A stretch of 64,000 nt of DNA from Paracoccus sp041927875 (GTDB taxonomy: Bacteria > Pseudomonadota > Alphaproteobacteria > Rhodobacterales > Rhodobacteraceae), in NCBI RefSeq assembly GCF_041927875.1, contig NZ_JBHFHN010000005.1; one strand, given 5' to 3'. Both the position numbers and the translations under genes were made by a program. Positions 62,478-64,000 of the stretch are shown here, in pieces. The stretch's first letter is position 1, and each line of letters starts with the position of its first letter. Below the pieces are notes generated by a model. It saw only the letters and a list, made by a program, of their open reading frames with translations, did not search any database and was not told the origin of the DNA.

Positions 62478-63791
62478 TTAGTCAGGAATTAACGCGACAA
62501 TCGCCCGTTCGATCCCCGCCAGCAGGTCGGCGGGCAGTCGCTGCACCGCATCAAGGGGGATCAGGCTGGCGTCGGCCTCGATCATCAGATGCAGGTCGGC
62601 GGCCATGGGCGTGGCGCGAAAGGTCAGGGTCAGGCCATCGGCGGAACCGGCGGCCAGCACCTCTTGCCGGGTGGCAAGGCCAGGAAAGTCCGAGGCAGCG
62701 AACGGCACGACATTGATCAAGGGCGAGATCAGCGGCCGGTGCGGCGGTGCGATCCCAAGGTCATCGGCCAGCCTCTCGAACCGCCAGCGGGCATGGCGGC
62801 GCTGAAGGCGCAGTGCGGCAGCACCGGCGCGCAGCAGATCGGGCAGGTGTTGGCCCGGCGCGCGCGTCAACGGCAGCGGCAGCAGGTTAACGACCAGCGT
62901 CGGAACCGCCGCCGCAACGCAGCCCAGCCGGCCCATCTCGGCCCGCCACAGGGTCAGGTGGCCGGGCGTCTGGCCGTTGACCGCCGGCAGCGCCGGGTGG
63001 TCGATCAGCACCGCCGCCGCGATCAGCGTCAGCGCATCCGGCCAGGAGAGCGAGAGCGCCCGGCCACAGGCCATCAGGCCCTGGCCAAGGTGGTCGGGCA
63101 GCGGCTGGTCCAGCTCATGCACGGGGGCGGGGGCGGCGCCGCGCCGTGCCAGGGCCAAAGGCGGCGCCTGATCCATGATCGCCCGCCAGGCGGCGCGATC
63201 CGCCGATGCGCGCGGGCTGGCAAGATAGGCGGCCTCGTCCGTCAGGTAGTCGGCCAGCGGGCGCAGGGCGGGGCCGGGCGGCGTCGCGGCGACCGCTGCC
63301 GCATAAAGCCGCGCGGCGCGTGATTCGATCAGCGACATCGCATAGGCGTCCAGCATCATGTGATGGCCGCGCGCCGCCCAGATCCAGTCGCTGTCGCCCA
63401 GCCGGATCAGCGCGTGATCGGCAAGCGGATCACGCAACAGATCGCGCGGCGTGGCCAGCGTGGCGGTGATCCAGTCGCGGGCGGCCGCCTCGGGGTCGGG
63501 CTGGTCGCGCAGGTCGATGCGGCGCGGCCGGGGGCGGCGGGCAGGATCGACGGCCTGCATCGGCAGCCCATCCCCGGCCGAGGCCGCCAGCCGCAGCGCC
63601 AGCACATCGCATTCCGCCACCGCCCCGGCGATCGCGGCTGCCAGTGCGGCATCATCGCCCGGCCCGTGCAGATGCAGCGCATGGATCACGGTGCCCTGAT
63701 CGTCGCCGGCTGTGGCGCGATATTCATGCCAGAAATCCGCCTGTTGGGCGGTCAGCGGGTGCCAGACAAGCGGCGGATCGACCTGTGTCAT
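62478..63791 (-). CDS. Free-standing NRPS condensation domain protein
   Basis: A 437-residue single condensation domain. LTAQQADFWHEYRA is the C1 motif and GHHMMLDAYAMSLI (H143, H144, D148) is the HHxxxDxY active-site motif, as in EntF/VibH-type condensation domains. Other blocks (PALPAVNGQTPGHLT, NLLPLPLTRAPGQHLPDLL) fit the C4-C5 region. It may catalyse amide bond formation between a carrier-bound acyl group and an amine. The start overlaps the monooxygenase gene stop by four bases. Confidence 0.85.
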   Translation of the reverse strand: MTQVDPPLVWHPLTAQQADFWHEYRATAGDDQGTVIHALHLHGPGDDAALAAAIAGAVAECDVLALRLAASAGDGLPMQAVDPARRPRPRRIDLRDQPDPEAAARDWITATLATPRDLLRDPLADHALIRLGDSDWIWAARGHHMMLDAYAMSLIESRAARLYAAAVAATPPGPALRPLADYLTDEAAYLASPRASADRAAWRAIMDQAPPLALARRGAAPAPVHELDQPLPDHLGQGLMACGRALSLSWPDALTLIAAAVLIDHPALPAVNGQTPGHLTLWRAEMGRLGCVAAAVPTLVVNLLPLPLTRAPGQHLPDLLRAGAAALRLQRRHARWRFERLADDLGIAPPHRPLISPLINVVPFAASDFPGLATRQEVLAAGSADGLTLTFRATPMAADLHLMIEADASLIPLDAVQRLPADLLAGIERAIVALIPD

Positions 63792-64000
63792 GCCAGCCCC
63801 AGATGATCGCGCAGCGTGCGCCCGGCGTAGGCGCGGCGGAACAGCCCTGCCTCGGCCAGCCGCGGCACCACCTGGGTCAGCAGCAGCGACAGGCAGTCGC
63901 GCGATCCGCCGGGCAAGGCGACGAAGCCGTCGATCGCGCCTGCGGCCTGCCAGTCGGCTATCCTGGCCACGGCATCATCCGGGGTGCCGATCACCTGCCA
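63788..64000 (-). CDS. Luciferase-like FMN monooxygenase, C-terminal end (cut by right edge)
   Basis: Only the last 70 residues are visible; the gene continues past the window. IGTPDDAVARIADW, then LTQVVPRLAEAGLFRRAY and the terminal GRTLRDHLGLA are characteristic of the NtaA/SnaA/DszA group of flavin-dependent, luciferase-like oxygenases, which use reduced FMN. Such enzymes occur in biosynthetic clusters as hydroxylases. Being first in the visible part of this operon it may modify the substrate that the condensation domains use; the substrate cannot be told. Confidence 0.75.
   Translation of the reverse strand, partial: WQVIGTPDDAVARIADWQAAGAIDGFVALPGGSRDCLSLLLTQVVPRLAEAGLFRRAYAGRTLRDHLGLA

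Overview
The window is GC-rich, gene-dense DNA with no mobile elements, rRNA or tRNA genes that I can see. The gene set points to an alphaproteobacterium of the Rhodobacteraceae/Paracoccus type: aerobic cobalamin synthesis (cob genes), an fbcFBC (petABC) bc1 operon, ubiG, class Ib ribonucleotide reductase, and saccharopine-type lysine enzymes. Neighbouring genes often overlap by 1-11 bases.

Left part (1-11,600): an aerobic cobalamin cluster. It starts inside cobN, then runs cobG-H-I-J on +, cobK on -, and cobL-E-M-A on +. An adenosylcobalamin riboswitch follows, ahead of a CbiM-like cobalt transporter component and cobF. A minus-strand COG0523 GTPase ends the block and has a Zur-box-like palindrome directly at its start codon. 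Next come a tiny protein with an internal repeat and the dnaK-dnaJ pair.

Centre-left (15,200-26,400): a surface-glycan block. An ABC-2 exporter permease faces cysQ-kdsB, four glycosyltransferases, galU, galE and a sulfotransferase-like protein. cysQ (PAP removal) and the sulfotransferase suggest, but do not prove, a sulfated glycan.

Centre (26,400-46,800): mainly core metabolism. It holds fbcFBC, ubiG, a proline iminopeptidase, a TerC/Alx membrane protein, pyrB followed by three related membrane proteins and a dihydroorotase that lacks catalytic motifs, plsY, two saccharopine dehydrogenases, a beta-carbonic anhydrase, a MuiA-type protein, asd, two glycosyltransferases with an MFS transporter, and mogA.

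Right part (47,000-64,000): nrdHIEF sits on the minus strand behind a second cobalamin riboswitch with a well-formed promoter, so B12 status probably represses this reductase. Diverging from it is a plus-strand siderophore uptake operon: TonB receptor, RhtX-type permease, siderophore-interacting reductase, exbB, exbD, tonB. Facing it is a minus-strand operon cut by the window edge: luciferase-like monooxygenase, free-standing condensation domain, a protein built as half-condensation/carrier/condensation with no adenylation domain, and a second TonB receptor. This unusual metallophore-like locus is the best candidate for an undescribed system here.
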